Part shown: in pieces, positions 22,556-31,562 of the stretch | How positions within the stretch are numbered: position 1 is the first letter of the stretch | Layout of the letters: each line of letters starts with the position of its first letter | NCBI RefSeq assembly: GCF_028890485.2 | Contig: NZ_JARCHV010000003.1 | Location: 170,789 to 234,788 of the forward strand | Length of the DNA stretch: 64,000 nt | Source: Planococcus sp. SK3692 | GTDB taxonomy: Bacteria; Bacillota; Bacilli; Bacillales_A; Planococcaceae | Direction: 5' to 3' | Translations under genes and position numbers: made by a program | The notes under the pieces: generated by a model | What the model was told of the DNA's origin: nothing | The model's input: only the letters and a program-made list of their open reading frames with translations | Databases searched by the model: none

Positions 22556-23209
22556 TCAATTCACTTTCATCTGGACGATATCACGGATATAAGCCATGAC
22601 CCGTCTTTGCGCTTCTTCTGAGCTGTAGTCATTTCGGTGATTCAAGTAATTTGAAAACATTCCTTGCCACACTAGGTTGGTCAGTTCATTCAATTCCTCG
22701 GCTTGCTCCTCATCAAGCACCCCAGATTCTACGATAAAGTGGATGGCATAACGGCCACGATCCGTTAAGCTGCGCTTCTTCAACCCCGGCAGCAGCTCAT
22801 CGGGAACCGTCACCAAGTCCATCGGGTACAATTCGTAATAATGCGCCAGCATATTTTCAGGATGATCCCCAAGGTCCATCAGGAAAACGGCGTTGAAAAT
22901 TTCAGGCATTGAAAATGAGTAGCGACTGAAACAATCCCATGCAGCGAGGTATTTCTCGATAGGATCGTCTGCTTTTTCCATTTCCGCAGTCACTGTTTCA
23001 ATATAAGGACGCATGAATTTCAAGGAAGCAAAAAACAGCAGATGAGATAAATCATCAAAGTAATTATAGATGGTTGCGCTGTTATAGCCTGCTTTATCGG
23101 CAACTTTCCTTATTGTGACGTGGCGGAATCCTTCGGCTTGGATCAATTCCTCCGTTGCATCGATAAAATAAGTCCACATTCTCCGTTTTTTTAAATTTCG
23201 TTTCTCCAT
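22556..23209 (-). CDS. TetR-family regulator of the BCCT transporter/hydrolase operon
   Basis: 217 residues from ATG 23209, which has GGTGGAG at proper spacing; ATG 23224 is an alternative. The N-terminal helix-turn-helix is typical of TetR: GFRHVTIRKVADKAGYNSATIYNYFDD (about residues 30-55). The C-terminal ligand domain is not recognisable. The gene is divergent from the BCCT transporter, with two palindromes in the 140-base gap. Those sites and the layout suggest it controls the transporter-hydrolase pair and itself. Confidence 0.85.
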   Translation of the reverse strand: MEKRNLKKRRMWTYFIDATEELIQAEGFRHVTIRKVADKAGYNSATIYNYFDDLSHLLFFASLKFMRPYIETVTAEMEKADDPIEKYLAAWDCFSRYSFSMPEIFNAVFLMDLGDHPENMLAHYYELYPMDLVTVPDELLPGLKKRSLTDRGRYAIHFIVESGVLDEEQAEELNELTNLVWQGMFSNYLNHRNDYSSEEAQRRVMAYIRDIVQMKVN

Positions 23210-23302
23210 ATCCAACTCCACCATTTCTGTTATATGCGATTTGCCTAAACCACTGTTGATTTCTTTTATACTACCATGCTAACCTAAACATAGTAAAAAA
23301 AG

Positions 23303-23331
23303 TAATCATGATTATAAAATAATCTTGATTA
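23303..23331 (+). promoter_or_regulatory. Tandem palindromes, likely TetR operator, and -10 of the BCCT operon
   Basis: TAATCATGATTA (23303-23314, perfect palindrome) is repeated as TAATCTTGATTA (23320-23331), 17 bases apart. Between them lies TATAAA, a possible -10 for the plus strand. Two same-face sites around a -10 suit a TetR dimer pair. Confidence 0.55.
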
Positions 23332-23351
23332 AAAATTCAAGGGGGAATTGG

Positions 23352-24875
23352 ATGAATAAAGTAAAAATCGATCCTGTAGTGTTTTGGTCTTCGTTGGGAG
23401 TCATTGTCGTCGCGACTTTGGCTTTGGTCATTTTTAGGGACACGGCAGAACCTGTACTAAATACCATGTTGACTGGCATCACTTACAATTTGGACTGGAC
23501 GTTTCAATTTCTGACATTCGGCTTATTTATCCTGCTGATGTATTTGGTGTTCAGCAAATATGGGAAAGTGCGTTTGGGGGAGGAACCCCCTGAGTTTTCG
23601 ACCTTTAGTTGGGGAGCCATGTTGTTTTGTGCGGGGATGGGCACAAGCATTATGTTCTGGTCGATGATGGAACCGATGTATTACTATATGGGGCCGCCGT
23701 TTGGCTATGAGCCGAACAGCAACCAGGCAGCGGAATGGGCCGTCACTTACGGCTTGTTCCACTGGGGTATTTCAGCTTGGTCGTTATATGCTTTGCCGAC
23801 AGTGACCATTGCTTATTCGTTTTTCGTCAAGAAGAATCATTCATTGAAAATCAGTTCGGCGTGCCGTGGCGTTTTAGGTAAACATGCAGACGGCTGGCTT
23901 GGCAAAATCATTGATATTCTCGTGATTTGGAGTTTAGTTGGAGGGCTCGGAACCTCACTAGGACTTGGTGTACCGATGGTCTCCGCAGTTATCGGTGAAA
24001 TTTTCGGGATCGCCCAATCGCTCACCTTAAGCATCATCATCATCGCGGTTTGGGTCGTCATTTACAGTGCCAGTGCGTACGTTGGGCTTTATAAAGGCAT
24101 ACGCAAGCTCAGTGATTGGAATGTTTATTTAGCGCTTGGCTTGGCGGTATTTGTCTTATTGGCAGGGCCGACTTTGTTTATCTTATCGAACTTTACAAAT
24201 AGTTTCGGGCTGATGCTGCAAAATTTCGCTTTCATGAGCTTCTCGACAGACCCGATCAACCAAGGCGGATTCCCACAAAGCTGGACGGTCTTCTATTGGG
24301 CATGGTTTGCGGCAACAGCGCCGTTCATTGGATTGTTCGTCGCCCGGATTTCACGCGGCCGCACGATCCGTGAATTAATTACGCATATTCTCTTATGGGG
24401 CTCAGTCGGCAGCTGGCTATACTTCGGCATATTTGGCGGCTATAGCTTGAATTTACAATTGAGCGGAGCACTTGATGTCTTAGGCGTGATGAGTGAAAGC
24501 GGGGACCCGGCGGCGATCGTTGAAATTTTGAAGAGCTTGCCGCTGAGCTTTCTGGTACTGCCATTCTTTGCTGTTCTCGGCTTTATCTTTTTGGCAACAT
24601 CATTGGATTCAGCAACTTATATCCTCGCATCCATCACGACGAAAGAATTATCCGCAGGACAAGAACCGGCACGCTGGAATCGTATGCTTTGGGGAATGGT
24701 GCTGGCGGCACTAGCCATCTCGTTATTATTGATCGGTGGGTTGAACGTCATTCAAACCTCCTCGGTCATCGTCTCGGTACCGGTCATCTTGCTGTATGGC
24801 TTATTAACGGCTTCATTGTTGAAATGGCTGAAAGAAGATTATCCCGAACAGATGGGTAAAGGAGCGGAAAAATAA
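23352..24875 (+). CDS. BCCT-family transporter (betaine/carnitine/choline type)
   Basis: 507 residues from ATG 23352, preceded by a GGGGGAATTGG site. About 12 helices. Family landmarks: CAGMGTSIMFWSMMEPMYYY (the GMG and W/E region of BCCT helix 3), then YGLFHWGISAWSLYALPT (the HWG-W signature), and FLATSLDSATYILASITTK near helix 10. BCCT proteins import quaternary ammonium or zwitterionic compounds with sodium or protons. The stop codon overlaps the next start by one base. Coupling to a CocE-type hydrolase suggests it imports a compound that is then hydrolysed, rather than an osmolyte. Confidence 0.88.
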   Translation: MNKVKIDPVVFWSSLGVIVVATLALVIFRDTAEPVLNTMLTGITYNLDWTFQFLTFGLFILLMYLVFSKYGKVRLGEEPPEFSTFSWGAMLFCAGMGTSIMFWSMMEPMYYYMGPPFGYEPNSNQAAEWAVTYGLFHWGISAWSLYALPTVTIAYSFFVKKNHSLKISSACRGVLGKHADGWLGKIIDILVIWSLVGGLGTSLGLGVPMVSAVIGEIFGIAQSLTLSIIIIAVWVVIYSASAYVGLYKGIRKLSDWNVYLALGLAVFVLLAGPTLFILSNFTNSFGLMLQNFAFMSFSTDPINQGGFPQSWTVFYWAWFAATAPFIGLFVARISRGRTIRELITHILLWGSVGSWLYFGIFGGYSLNLQLSGALDVLGVMSESGDPAAIVEILKSLPLSFLVLPFFAVLGFIFLATSLDSATYILASITTKELSAGQEPARWNRMLWGMVLAALAISLLLIGGLNVIQTSSVIVSVPVILLYGLLTASLLKWLKEDYPEQMGKGAEK

Positions 24876-26920
24876 TGGTCTTTAACGTAAGGGAAAGCAC
24901 GCGCAAAGTGAAAGAGGAATTTCCGTATGAAGTGGAAGTGACGGATCACTTGTGGATTCCAATGTCTGATGGTGTCAGGCTGTCTGCGAAAATTTGGATG
25001 CCAAAAGCGGCAGCCGGGCTTAAGGTGCCCGCGGTGCTTGAATACTTGCCGTATCGGAAAAATGAATTCACCGCCTTGCGTGATTCATTGCGGCATCCGT
25101 ATTTTGCCGGCCATGGCTATGCAAGCATCCGGGTGGATATGCGCGGCTGCGGTGATTCGGAAGGCATCATGTACGATGAGTATGCCAAGCAAGAACAGGA
25201 CGATGCACTTGAAATATTGGATTGGATCTCTGCTCAAGACTGGTCAAATGGCGCGGTCGGGATGATCGGGAAATCCTGGGGAGGCTTTAATGGCCTTCAA
25301 GTGGCCGCTCGTCAGCATCCGGCATTAAAGGCTATCATCACCTTGTGCTCGACCGATGACCGATATGCAGACGATGTTCATTATAAGGGAGGCGCAGTGC
25401 TTGCTTCGGATATGCTGTGGTGGGCTTCGACAATGCTTGCTTACAATGCGCGCCCAGCAGACCCTGCCCATGTCGGGGAAGCATGGCGTGAAAAATGGCT
25501 GGAACGCCTGGAGAAGACGCCGCCTTTTATAGAAGAATGGATGCGCCACCAGCGGCGTGACGCGTATTGGAAACATGGCTCGATCTGTGAGGATTACGAG
25601 GATGTGCAAATTCCAGTTTATGCAGTTGGAGGATGGGCGGACGGTTACACAAACGCAATTTTTCGCATGATGAAAAACTTAAAAGGTCCTAAAAAAGCAT
25701 TGATCGGCCCGTGGGCCCATGAATACCCGGAGGTCGCTGTGCCAGGGCCGCAAATCGGATTTCTTCAAGAATGTCTTCGCTGGTGGGACCAGTGGCTGAA
25801 ACAGGAAGACACGGGCATTATGGAAGAAGTCCCGGTCCGTTTGTGGATGCAGGATGCAGTGCCGCCGAAAACGGATTATGATGTGCGGCCGGGAGAATGG
25901 GTGGAAGAGCAAGCGTGGCCGACCCCCAACACAGAAGATCGAAACTTTTATTTGGGAGATCTCGATTTGGCTGAAGCACCGGCTGAAGGTCAAGAGTGGC
26001 TGAAAAACCACCAGCATCATGGTTTGTATGCGGGCGTCTTTTGCCCGTTCGGACAACAAGGAGATATGCCATCGGACCAAGGCATCGAAAATGGCTTGTC
26101 CAATACTTTCACCAGCGCGGAGCTGGGACAAGACTTGCCGATACTTGGGTTTCCGGTTATGACAGTGAAGCTGAAGAGCGATCAGACACGCGGTAACTTG
26201 GCGGTGCGATTGAGCGAACTTTCACCATTTGGGACTTCCAAGCTGATCAGCTGGGGGCAATTGAACCTGACGCATCGAAACAGCCATGAATTTCCGGAAG
26301 ACGTACCGGCCGGAGAAGCTTTTACAGCTACCATCGAACTGGATGCAATCGGCTATAAAGTACCGAAAGGCCATCGTCTGCAAGTTTCGATTTCACCAAA
26401 TTATTGGCCGCACGCCTGGCCTTCGGCAGAAGAAGCAAATGTCTTATTAATCAAAGACGCAGAGACAAAACTAACGCTTCCGGTTTACCACAAGGAGATT
26501 CCTTCAAGAGAACATTCTCCTTTTGAGCAGCCGGAAACAGCAGCGGTGCTGGACCGTGAAGTGCTTCGCGAAGCTGGGCGTACCCGTGCCATCCGGCATG
26601 ACACCGTCACCAATGAGTGGCTGCTGGAAGACTTCTCGGACGAAGGATGCCGTCGATTGCCATCGAACGGCTTGGAATACGGCAGCACTAACCGTAATGT
26701 CTATCGGATTGTGGAAGGAGATCCGTTGTCTGCAAAAGTGGTTTGCGACTGGAGCTTGACGCTTGGCCGAGGGGAATGGCAGACCCGTCTAGAATCCACC
26801 AGTACAATGTGGGCTGATGAAAAGAAATTTTACGTGACGAGTGAGTTGGCCGCGTTTGACGGCGACGAAAAAGTGTATGATACCTGCCGTGAATTTGAAA
26901 CGGAGCGGGATTTCAATTAA
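24875..26920 (+). CDS. CocE/NonD-family alpha/beta hydrolase (peptidase S15-like)
   Basis: 681 residues. The nucleophile elbow is GMIGKSWGGFNG (serine about 131). Upstream is RVDMRGCGDSEG, typical of CocE/X-Pro dipeptidyl peptidase folds. The acid is in AVGGWADGYTNA and the histidine in IGPWAHEYPE. A C-terminal jelly-roll domain (about 400-560, with GHRLQVSISPNYWPHAWPS) matches the S15 C-terminal domain. CocE relatives cleave esters or amides, including glutaryl amides. It overlaps the BCCT gene by one base, so the pair probably imports and hydrolyses the same compound. The final 120 residues extend beyond a minimal CocE and look like an extra C-terminal domain. Confidence 0.85.
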   Translation: MVFNVRESTRKVKEEFPYEVEVTDHLWIPMSDGVRLSAKIWMPKAAAGLKVPAVLEYLPYRKNEFTALRDSLRHPYFAGHGYASIRVDMRGCGDSEGIMYDEYAKQEQDDALEILDWISAQDWSNGAVGMIGKSWGGFNGLQVAARQHPALKAIITLCSTDDRYADDVHYKGGAVLASDMLWWASTMLAYNARPADPAHVGEAWREKWLERLEKTPPFIEEWMRHQRRDAYWKHGSICEDYEDVQIPVYAVGGWADGYTNAIFRMMKNLKGPKKALIGPWAHEYPEVAVPGPQIGFLQECLRWWDQWLKQEDTGIMEEVPVRLWMQDAVPPKTDYDVRPGEWVEEQAWPTPNTEDRNFYLGDLDLAEAPAEGQEWLKNHQHHGLYAGVFCPFGQQGDMPSDQGIENGLSNTFTSAELGQDLPILGFPVMTVKLKSDQTRGNLAVRLSELSPFGTSKLISWGQLNLTHRNSHEFPEDVPAGEAFTATIELDAIGYKVPKGHRLQVSISPNYWPHAWPSAEEANVLLIKDAETKLTLPVYHKEIPSREHSPFEQPETAAVLDREVLREAGRTRAIRHDTVTNEWLLEDFSDEGCRRLPSNGLEYGSTNRNVYRIVEGDPLSAKVVCDWSLTLGRGEWQTRLESTSTMWADEKKFYVTSELAAFDGDEKVYDTCREFETERDFN

Positions 26921-26963
26921 ACCCAAAAAGAGACAGCCCAGGGCTGTCTCTTTTTGGGTTTTT
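26919..26963. terminator. Strong terminator of the BCCT-hydrolase operon
   Basis: AACCCAAAAAGAGACAGCC pairs with GGCTGTCTCTTTTTGGGTT around CAG, followed by TTTT. The A-rich left side lets it also serve the converging GntR gene. Confidence 0.9.
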
Positions 26964-26989
26964 GATTATTATTGCCTTCTCGGCAACCG

Positions 26990-27661
26990 TTATTGAACGT
27001 TCTCTTTCCATATTTCCAATTCAGGATTGCTCAATTGCTTCAATACATCATCCCGCCCTTGGTAAATATGTTCTTGCATGGCAATTTTCGCACGCTCCGG
27101 TTCTTGATTTTCGATCGCCTTCCAAATGGTGTTATGAACATCCAATGAGCGCATCAATTGGTTTTCGTTATACCAATAGAAGGAGCGGAAAATGAGTGGC
27201 ACCACTACTACTTTGGAGATAAGCGACATCAGGTACTCGTTCTTGGTAGCTTTGTAAATCTCTTCGTGAAACGCTTGGTTCGCTTGCTGCAAGCTGCGGA
27301 TTGAGTATATGTCCTCGCGGTCCAATTCATTGATCGCTTTTTCGTAGGCTAAATTTTTATTGTGGATTTTTTCTAAATCTTCATCTGTCCGGTAAAGGGC
27401 GGCTTCGCTCGTGCCGTAGCTTTCCAGCAGCGCCCGCACATTATAGATTTGGCGAATGTCTTGGATGGTGAATTCACGGACTGTGTAGCCCCGTCGTTGG
27501 AATGGGGTGATGAGACCGTCAGATTCAAGCTGTTTAATCGCTTCTCTTACCGGGGTCCTGCTGACTTGAAAGCGTTCGGCCAATGCCTCTTCCGTCAAAC
27601 GCTGGCCAGGAGGCAATTTGCCGATGATGATTTCATTTTTTATCATTTCGTATGCGTTCAT
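26990..27661 (-). CDS. GntR-family regulator, FadR/FCD subfamily
   Basis: 223 residues from ATG 27661, which has AGAGGTG 6 bases upstream; a GTG at 27670 is less likely. The N-terminal winged helix includes GQRLTEEALAERFQVSRTPVREAIKQLESDGLI (split here: LAERFQVSRTPVREAI, about 30-45). The FCD ligand domain follows, with RALLESYGTSEAAL and HEEIYKATKNEYL supplying the usual metal-binding histidines. FCD regulators sense small carboxylates. It is divergent from the catabolic operon, and two identical TTGTATACAA palindromes in the gap are its likely sites. Confidence 0.9.
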   Translation of the reverse strand: MNAYEMIKNEIIIGKLPPGQRLTEEALAERFQVSRTPVREAIKQLESDGLITPFQRRGYTVREFTIQDIRQIYNVRALLESYGTSEAALYRTDEDLEKIHNKNLAYEKAINELDREDIYSIRSLQQANQAFHEEIYKATKNEYLMSLISKVVVVPLIFRSFYWYNENQLMRSLDVHNTIWKAIENQEPERAKIAMQEHIYQGRDDVLKQLSNPELEIWKENVQ

Positions 27662-27681
27662 TTTCAACACCTCTTATTTTA

Positions 27682-27819
27682 TTGTATACAAAAGCGGTTT
27701 TAGAGACAAACGTATCAGTTTTAGTAGAGGTATGTTTGTTGGATTTAAAGGAATCAGCTAAAGAATTAAAATTTAATTGTTAAAGAGCATTGACCATATT
27801 GTATACAATGTGTTATTTT
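27682..27819 (+). promoter_or_regulatory. GntR operators and promoter of the catabolic operon
   Basis: TTGTATACAA occurs at 27682-27691 (near the gntR start) and inside ATTGTATACAAT at 27798-27809. The second lies between TTGACC (27790-27795) and an extended -10 TGTTATTTT (27811-27819), so binding would block the operon promoter. The first would give autoregulation. A 150-base leader follows before the first gene; no riboswitch core is visible in it. Confidence 0.75.
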
Positions 27820-27974
27820 TTTATCAATTGCTAATTATCCGAAAATTTATCTGTATTGCCGGAATCAAGTCGCATCAGTGCATTTGATTCGTTGGGCAGA
27901 ATTCAGCCCACTACAAGAGACCTTGGGAATGAGCAGATTGGATACAATGCAAAAAATAAATGGGGGTGCCACAT

Positions 27975-29219
27975 ATGACAAACCTACAAGAAGCAATCGA
28001 TATTCAAGGCGAACCGCAACGAGAAGACAGGCTGCCGCTGCAGGGAGTGCGCGTCCTGGAATTGGGCACCTTGCTTGCCGGACCGTTTACGGGAAGGATG
28101 CTCGGGGATTTCGGTGCAGAAATCATTAAAATTGAAGCGCCTGATAAAGCGGATCCGCTGCGCGAATGGGGGCAGCAAAAGGATGGGGAAGGCTTGTGGT
28201 GGCCGATCCAGTCGCGCAATAAAAAATCAGTAACCTTGAACTTGCGGACGGTGGAAGGACAGGAGATTTTTAAAGAGTTGGTCAAAAATGCCGACATCAT
28301 CATTGAGAATTTCCGCCCCGGAACCATGGAGAAATGGAACCTTTCCTACGAACAATTAGCCGAAATCAATCCAGGCATCATCATGACGAGAACGTCTGGA
28401 TATGGCCAAACAGGCCCTTATAAAGAAAGAGCTGGATTTGGCAGCGTCGGCGAAGCGATGGGCGGCATCCGAAACGTTACGGGCTTTCCGGATCGTGCAC
28501 CTTCGCGCATCGGGATTTCCATTGGAGACACGCTGGCTGCGCTATTTGCAACTATCGGAACTCTGACGGCCCTTCATGAGCGCCATCATTCCGGAAAAGG
28601 TCAGGTGGTCGATACGGCCATTTACGAATCGGTCTTTTCAGTCATGGAAAGCACTATTCCGGATTATTTGCTGGCAGGCTATGTGCGCGAACGGATGGGC
28701 AATATTCTGCCAGGTGTCGCGCCATCGAATATTTATAAAACAAAAGACGATACGTATATCGTCATCGGCGCTAACGCAAATGGAGTCTTTAAACGTCTAT
28801 GCGAAGCGATGGGCGAGCCGGAGCTGTTCGGTAATCCGAAGTACAACACCCACCACGCCAGAAGCGAGAACATGACAGAGCTGGATGAACTTATCGAAGC
28901 CTGGACGAAAAAGCAAGATACACAAGTAGCGCTCGAAATCTTAGCGGAAAAAGGCGTGCCTTCGGGATTGATCTACACCGCCAAAGATATTGTCGAAGAT
29001 CCCCATTATCAAGCACGAGAAATGATTATCAAGCGGGAACATCCGACACTCGGCGAATTCCCGATGCCGGGTGTTGTGCCGAAATTGAGCCGGACGCCTG
29101 GTGAAGTGAAACATGTTGGAGCGGAGCGCGCAGGAAAAGACAATGCACTCATTTACGGAAAAATCTTGGAATATGGCGAAGAAAAACTGAAAGAGCTGGA
29201 GGAGCGCGAAATCATTTAA
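27975..29219 (+). CDS. Family III (CaiB/BaiF) CoA-transferase
   Basis: 414 residues from ATG 27975, behind GGGGG. The family III features are clear: LPLQGVRVLELGTLLAGPFTGRMLGDFGAEIIKIE (N-terminal CoA-binding fold, seen in pieces), NFRPGTMEKW, and SGYGQTGPYKERAGFG. The catalytic aspartate should be in GKGQVVDTAIYES (about D208). These enzymes move CoA between carboxylic acids. Together with the LeuCD-like hydratase and the lyase downstream it fits activation of a hydroxy-diacid such as citramalate. First gene of an eight-gene operon controlled by the divergent GntR. Confidence 0.9.
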   Translation: MTNLQEAIDIQGEPQREDRLPLQGVRVLELGTLLAGPFTGRMLGDFGAEIIKIEAPDKADPLREWGQQKDGEGLWWPIQSRNKKSVTLNLRTVEGQEIFKELVKNADIIIENFRPGTMEKWNLSYEQLAEINPGIIMTRTSGYGQTGPYKERAGFGSVGEAMGGIRNVTGFPDRAPSRIGISIGDTLAALFATIGTLTALHERHHSGKGQVVDTAIYESVFSVMESTIPDYLLAGYVRERMGNILPGVAPSNIYKTKDDTYIVIGANANGVFKRLCEAMGEPELFGNPKYNTHHARSENMTELDELIEAWTKKQDTQVALEILAEKGVPSGLIYTAKDIVEDPHYQAREMIIKREHPTLGEFPMPGVVPKLSRTPGEVKHVGAERAGKDNALIYGKILEYGEEKLKELEEREII

Positions 29220-29232
29220 GGAGTGATGGGTT

Positions 29233-30657
29233 TTGGGAAAGACATTATATGAAAAAATCTGGGACCGGCATGTAGTGGCCCAACAGCCAGAGCAGCCGGA
29301 TATTCTCTATATCGATCTGCACCTAGTGCACGAAGTGACTTCTCCGCAAGCATTCGACGGCTTAAGACAAGCGGGCAGGAATGTGCGCAGGCCAGACAGG
29401 ACTTTGGCGACCATGGATCATAGCATACCAACCCTTAACCGCGACCAGCCCTTTGAAGATGAAATTGCGCAAAAGCAAGTGGAGGCGCTGCGTAAAAACT
29501 GCGATGACTTTGGTATTAAACTTTTCGACCTCTTCCATAAACAGCAAGGAATCGTCCATATCATTGCGCCTGAACTTGGATTGACGCAGCCAGGGCAGAC
29601 CATTGTTTGCGGAGACAGCCATACAGCGACACACGGGGCATTCGGCACATTGGCTTTTGGCATAGGCACGAGCGAAGTTGAACATGTGCTGGCCACGCAA
29701 ACTTTGAAGCAAAGTAAATCCAAAACGATGGCGATTGAATTCCAGGGAGAATTGCCGACCGGCGCTTCCGCGAAAGACTTGATCTTGGCGTTGATCGGGC
29801 GATACGGTCATGATTTTGCAACCGGTTACACGATTGAATATCGCGGCGAAGCCATCCGTAAGCTGTCGATGGAAGAGCGGATGACCGTCTGCAATATGTC
29901 TATCGAAATTGGCGCAAGAGCAGGCATGATCGCGCCGGATGAAACGACATTTGCGTATTTGTCAGGCAAGTCCTATGTTCCGGAAGGTAAGCGGTGGGAG
30001 CAAGCGCAAGCAGAATGGAATGAATTGTTCAGCGATGAAGACGCGGTATTCGACAAAGTGGTGGAATTTGATTGCGGCAAAGTAGAGCCCCAAGTGACAT
30101 GGGGGACAAACCCCGGCATGGTCGTTTCAGTGAATGGGCAAGTACCGGCGCTGGAAGATCTGTCTTTAGAGCAGCGAAAAATCGTGGAAAGCGCTTTGGC
30201 TTATATGGGACTGGAACCGGGAGTAAGGATTAAAGACATCGAGATCGATACGGTCTTTATCGGCTCGTGCACAAATGGCCGCATTGAAGATTTGCGGGAA
30301 GCGGCGGCTGTCGTGAATGGCTATCGCATAAAACAGGGGATTCGGGCATTGGTCGTTCCGGGTTCCCAGGCAGTCAAAGCACAAGCTGAAACTGAGAACT
30401 TGGATCGCATCTTTAAAGATGCTGGATTCGAATGGCGGGATGCGGGATGCTCCATGTGCCTCGGCATGAATCCAGACATCGCCAAGCCTGGAGACCGGGT
30501 GGCTTCCACTTCCAACCGGAATTTTGAAGGCCGGCAAGGACGCCAGTCAAGAAGCCATTTGGTTAGCCCAGCTATGGCTGCGGCCGCGGCAATTACCGGC
30601 CACTTTACCGATGTTCGGGATTGGCCGCTGCGAACCGGGGAAGGGGTGACAGGATGA
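29233..30657 (+). CDS. Aconitase-family hydratase large subunit (LeuC-like)
   Basis: 474 residues from TTG 29233, with AAGGAG 9 bases upstream. Fe-S ligands are the cysteine of [13 protein letters not shown] and the pair in [13 protein letters not shown]. Substrate loops include [23 protein letters not shown] and [12 protein letters not shown]. By sequence it is a typical 3-isopropylmalate dehydratase large subunit. However, no leuA, leuB or ilv genes are nearby and its neighbours are catabolic. Enzymes of this type also hydrate citraconate to (R)-citramalate, which fits the CoA-transferase and lyase beside it. Whether the genome has a second leuCD for leucine synthesis cannot be seen here. 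Confidence 0.88.
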   Translation: MGKTLYEKIWDRHVVAQQPEQPDILYIDLHLVHEVTSPQAFDGLRQAGRNVRRPDRTLATMDHSIPTLNRDQPFEDEIAQKQVEALRKNCDDFGIKLFDLFHKQQGIVHIIAPELGLTQPGQTIVCGDSHTATHGAFGTLAFGIGTSEVEHVLATQTLKQSKSKTMAIEFQGELPTGASAKDLILALIGRYGHDFATGYTIEYRGEAIRKLSMEERMTVCNMSIEIGARAGMIAPDETTFAYLSGKSYVPEGKRWEQAQAEWNELFSDEDAVFDKVVEFDCGKVEPQVTWGTNPGMVVSVNGQVPALEDLSLEQRKIVESALAYMGLEPGVRIKDIEIDTVFIGSCTNGRIEDLREAAAVVNGYRIKQGIRALVVPGSQAVKAQAETENLDRIFKDAGFEWRDAGCSMCLGMNPDIAKPGDRVASTSNRNFEGRQGRQSRSHLVSPAMAAAAAITGHFTDVRDWPLRTGEGVTG

Positions 30658-31259
30658 AAGCGTTGAAAACTCATACGGGTACATTGATGCCACTGGACCG
30701 TGCCAATATTGATACAGATGCCATCATTCCGAAACAATTTTTGAAACGTATCGAAAAAAGGGGCTACGGGCAATTTCTCTTTTTCGATTGGCGCTTCAAT
30801 GAAGATGGAACGGAAAATGAAGAGTTTATTCTAAATCGCGAACCCTACCGCAACGCGACAGTTTTGCTGACGCGGGATAATTTCGGCTGCGGCTCGTCGC
30901 GCGAGCATGCGCCCTGGGCAATTGAAGACTATGGGTTCCGTGTTATTTTGGCTTCTTCTTTCGCGGATATCTTCTATAATAACTGCTTCAAGAATGGCAT
31001 CTTGCCAATCCAATTGCCTAAAGAACAGATAGAAGAATTGTTTAGCAAAGTTGCGGCACAACCCGAATATGCCTTGACGGTGGATTTGGAGTCGCAGGAA
31101 ATTCGAGATTCCAACGGCATGACAAAGCATTTTGAAGTAGATGACTACCGAAAGCATATGTTGCTTGAAGGGATGGACGAAATTTCCGCAACAATCCGGC
31201 ATGAGGAGAAAATCGATACATTCGAGCAACAACACCGGCTTTACTATAGCCTGCAATAA
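30654..31259 (+). CDS. Aconitase-family hydratase small subunit (LeuD-like)
   Basis: 201 residues; the ATG overlaps the stop of the large subunit (ATGA), a normal coupling for LeuCD. The substrate-recognition loop [17 protein letters not shown] (about residues 15-31) and the core [19 protein letters not shown] (about 74-92) are present. With the large subunit it forms the complete dehydratase. The loop after PKQFLK reads RIEKRGYG, as in isopropylmalate isomerases, so leucine-type substrates or citraconate are both plausible. Confidence 0.88.
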   Translation: MKALKTHTGTLMPLDRANIDTDAIIPKQFLKRIEKRGYGQFLFFDWRFNEDGTENEEFILNREPYRNATVLLTRDNFGCGSSREHAPWAIEDYGFRVILASSFADIFYNNCFKNGILPIQLPKEQIEELFSKVAAQPEYALTVDLESQEIRDSNGMTKHFEVDDYRKHMLLEGMDEISATIRHEEKIDTFEQQHRLYYSLQ

Positions 31260-31301
31260 GGATGACGGTTCAAAATAAAGCAATTAAAAGGAGCTTCGGA
31301 T

Positions 31302-31562
31302 ATGGAGAAAAAGCAAATTAAAGAGCCGATTCGAAAAAAATGGATTTGGATCGCTTTATTATTGATTGTGATCGGAAATGTCCCGTGGTATTTGCCAATC
31401 GGCTCCTATGAACCCTTGATTTTCGGTGTTCCTTATTGGGCTTTGATCATTTTGGCGTTTTCCCTGATTTTATGCGGATTTTTAAGCTGGGTGACGTTAA
31501 AAGAATGGGACATTGTAGAAGATGAAGAAGAAGCGGAGAAGAGGGGGAGAGTAAATGAATGA
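31302..31562 (+). CDS. DUF3311-type small membrane protein, symporter partner
   Basis: 86 residues with two hydrophobic helices: WIALLLIVIGNVPWYLPIG and FGVPYWALIILAFSLILCGF, then an acidic tail. The pattern helix, NVPW, helix with PYWAL, then LSW matches small proteins encoded directly before sodium:solute symporters in Bacilli (YhjC next to YhjB in B. subtilis, by my recollection). The final codons overlap the symporter start (ATGA). It is probably a subunit or assembly factor of that transporter. Confidence 0.75.
   Translation: MEKKQIKEPIRKKWIWIALLLIVIGNVPWYLPIGSYEPLIFGVPYWALIILAFSLILCGFLSWVTLKEWDIVEDEEEAEKRGRVNE

Noticed and set aside
29233..31259. Leucine biosynthesis operon
   Set aside because: leuC- and leuD-like genes are present, but leuA, leuB and ilv genes are not, and all neighbours are catabolic or transport genes.
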